Shown one piece after another: positions 14,469-15,676 of a stretch of 15,676 nt of DNA (position 1 is its first letter; every line of letters begins with the position of its first letter). Origin of the DNA: Desulfonema limicola (GTDB taxonomy: Bacteria > Desulfobacterota > Desulfobacteria > Desulfobacterales > Desulfosalsimonadaceae); contig DYLE01000034.1 in NCBI GenBank assembly GCA_020722245.1, positions 1 through 15,676 of the forward strand. The letters run 5' to 3'. The translations under genes were made by a program, and so were the position numbers. The notes beneath the pieces are model-generated. The model saw only the letters and a list, made by a program, of their open reading frames with translations, searched no databases and was not told the origin of the DNA.

Positions 14469-14624
14469 CTACAGCGCGTCATGATCGACCTCTTGTCCGA
14501 CCACACCGAGCTGTTCAAGCAGTTCAGCGACAACCCGTCGTTCAAGAAATGGCTGGGCGACACCATCTTCGGCGTGACTTATCAGCAACAGGCCGAACAA
14601 TCGGCAAGGGGAGATGCGCCGTGA
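14469..14624 (+). pseudogene. hsdR: C-terminal remnant of a type I restriction R subunit/helicase
   Basis: The reading frame gives LQRVMIDLLSDHTELFKQFS, then DNPSFKKWLGDTIFGVTYQQ and a short tail. I recognise this as the extreme C terminus of type I restriction enzyme R-subunit/DEAD-helicase proteins, which are about 1000 residues long; nothing of the motor or nuclease domains is present nearby. An in-frame GTG at 14442 could open a 60-codon frame, so expression as a short peptide is possible. Its stop overlaps the response-regulator start as GTGA. It abuts the broken toxin gene directly, which marks a recombination joint near 14466-14475. Confidence 0.55.
14606..14613 (+). promoter_or_regulatory. 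Ribosome binding site that sets the response-regulator start
   Basis: AAGGGGAG is followed after seven bases by GTG at 14621, where the receiver-domain homology begins (RILVVEDD). The same frame runs open upstream to 14321, but that part is a frame shadow of the toxin and restriction remnants. Confidence 0.7.
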
Positions 14625-15298
14625 GAATTCTTGTCGTTGAAGATGACAAACAAACCCTGCAATTCATTGCCAAGGGATTACGGCAGGAAGGCTTCGCCGT
14701 GGACCTTGCCTCAGACGGCGAAGACGGGCTTCATCTCGCCTTGACGGAACCTTATGACGCCGCGGTGATCGATATCATGCTGCCCAAACTGGACGGGCTG
14801 GCCCTGATTGACGAGATGCGCCGAAACAAGGTTCATACCCCGGTTATCGTTTTAAGCGCCAAGGGTTCAGTGGATGACCGCATCAAGGGGTTGCAGGCAG
14901 GCGGCGACGATTACCTGGTCAAGCCGTTTGCTTTCTCGGAGCTGGTCGCGCGTCTTCAGGCTCTCATAAGAAGGGCTACCCGAGAGGACGCACCGACGTT
15001 ACTCTCCGTCGGCAAACTCGAAATGGATCTGGTGAGGCGAAAGGTCTTTCGGGACGGCGTTTCGATAGATTTGCAACCCAAGGAGTTCGCTCTGCTGGAG
15101 TATTTGATGAGGAATGTGGGCCGGGTCGTATCGAAGACGATGATCATGGAGCACGTTTGGGATTACAACTTCGATCCTCGGACCACGGTGGTTGAATCTC
15201 GCGTGTGTCGGCTGCGGGACAAGGTCGACCGCCCCTTCGGAAACGATCTTATCCACACAGTGCGGGGAGTCGGATATGTTCTGGAAGAGCGGGCGTAG
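14621..15298 (+). CDS. OmpR/PhoB-family response regulator (CusR-like)
   Basis: This 225-residue two-component regulator has a receiver domain at residues 1-115 with acidic pocket E7-D8-D9, phospho-acceptor D51 (VIDIMLPKLDG), S79 at the switch position and K101 (YLVKPF). A winged-helix DNA-binding domain at about 126-223 contains PKEFALLEYLMRNVGRVVSK and the C-terminal HTVRGVGYVLEE. It resembles heavy-metal-type regulators (CusR/CopR). All functional residues are present, so it should be phosphorylatable. Its kinase gene overlaps its 3' end but is truncated, so it may be an orphan or be served by another kinase. No promoter of its own is evident; its start is coupled to the restriction-gene remnant. 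Confidence 0.92.
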   Translation: MRILVVEDDKQTLQFIAKGLRQEGFAVDLASDGEDGLHLALTEPYDAAVIDIMLPKLDGLALIDEMRRNKVHTPVIVLSAKGSVDDRIKGLQAGGDDYLVKPFAFSELVARLQALIRRATREDAPTLLSVGKLEMDLVRRKVFRDGVSIDLQPKEFALLEYLMRNVGRVVSKTMIMEHVWDYNFDPRTTVVESRVCRLRDKVDRPFGNDLIHTVRGVGYVLEERA

Positions 15299-15641
15299 CT
15301 TCTTACGGACGACAACCTTCCGGTTGACTCTTTGGTATCTTGGCGTATTCAGCGCCCTTTCCGTGGCGGTGTTCCTGGTCGTTTATGTGACTCTCGCGCT
15401 GCGGCTCCAGGCCCAGACGGACCACGAGCTTTTGGACGAATCGAAGGAGTTCGTGACGCTTTACCGGGAACACGGCATCAAAGCGCTTCAGGCCGAGTTT
15501 GCCCGAGAGGCGGAGTCGCAAGGCACGGGCCGCGTGCTTTTTCAATTGCTTTCGTCCAGTGGAATCCCCCTGGCATCTTCCGATCTGAGCAAATGGAAGG
15601 AACTCGATATAACCCGCCCCAAAGGAATTGTTAAAAAATAA
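15276..15641 (+). pseudogene. Sensor histidine kinase, N-terminal fragment only
   Basis: The frame begins at ATG 15276, 23 bases inside the regulator gene, with GGGGAG six bases upstream. It shows one membrane helix (about residues 20-43, LWYLGVFSALSVAVFLVVYV) and the start of a periplasmic sensor domain (QTDHELLDESKEF, then EAESQGTGRVLFQL and LASSDLSKW). It stops after 122 residues, far short of the roughly 460 of CusS-like kinases; HAMP, HisKA and ATPase domains are absent. Homology appears to end near 15620, and the following bases are strongly AT-rich to the window edge. It is most likely disrupted by an insertion or rearrangement. The rest of the kinase could lie beyond the window. Confidence 0.8.
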
Positions 15642-15676
15642 ACTTTACAATTAAGTAAATTCATGTTATCCATGTT
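15622..15676. other. AT-rich junction sequence at the right edge
   Basis: The last 55 bases are overwhelmingly A and T, in sharp contrast to the GC-rich kinase codons just before. They contain the stop of the kinase fragment. This could be the edge of an inserted element or an intergenic deletion joint; no inverted-repeat end can be recognised because the window ends. Confidence 0.4.

Noticed and set aside
14321..14620. N-terminal extension of the response regulator
   Set aside because: The extra 100 codons are out-of-frame readings of the toxin and restriction remnants; homology and a good ribosome site start at GTG 14621.
1..15676. CRISPR arrays, tRNA or rRNA genes
   Set aside because: No regularly spaced repeats and no recognisable tRNA or rRNA segments were seen on either strand; checked by eye only.

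Overview
The window reads as a chromosomal piece of a Gram-negative, anaerobic, probably sulfate-reducing bacterium of the Desulfobacterota (Desulfobacterales-like). This is inferred from the subfamily of the succinate dehydrogenase/fumarate reductase subunits, the abundance of Fe-S and radical-SAM proteins, lipoprotein and Tat exports, and a fairly GC-rich coding background. No rRNA, tRNA or CRISPR array was found.

Layout. (1) 1-2297: 3' part of sdhA (its 5' end is outside the window) and complete sdhB, overlapping as ATGA. (2) 2400-2708: a small two-helix membrane protein with its own promoter candidate. (3) 2756-4216, minus strand: a five-repeat S1-domain RNA-binding protein. (4) 4408-4761: a small CxxC zinc-finger plus winged-helix protein. 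(5) 4801-10114, minus strand: a four-gene overlapping operon. Its order of transcription is a secreted Memo-AMMECR1 fusion (amrB-amrA), a 700-residue membrane protein with an embedded spermidine-synthase-like domain, a Tat-signal AmmeMemoRadiSam radical SAM enzyme (amrS), and a 3D-domain lipoprotein. A good sigma70-type promoter lies in front of it. (6) 10299-13753: a 924-residue PilZ-like/HEAT-repeat protein followed after 20 bases by a metallophosphoesterase. (7) 13754-15676: a mosaic accessory end. It holds an intact addiction-module antitoxin, a RelE/ParE-type toxin gene broken by a one-base frameshift, a C-terminal scrap of a type I restriction R subunit, an OmpR-family response regulator, and a sensor kinase cut off after 122 codons where the DNA becomes very AT-rich.

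The most interesting block is the minus-strand operon at 4801-10114. AMMECR1, Memo and a dedicated radical SAM enzyme are known to co-occur in bacteria and archaea, and their biochemical purpose is unsettled. Here Memo and AMMECR1 are one polypeptide with a Sec signal, the radical SAM enzyme carries a twin-arginine signal, and the two further genes, joined by overlaps, encode a polytopic membrane protein with a spermidine-synthase fold and a peptidoglycan-type lipoprotein. The whole cassette looks aimed at the cell envelope, which suggests an envelope-linked modification pathway. That function is inference.

The right-hand end looks like a zone of decay and insertion: several gene scraps, one frameshifted toxin and a truncated kinase lie within 2 kb.
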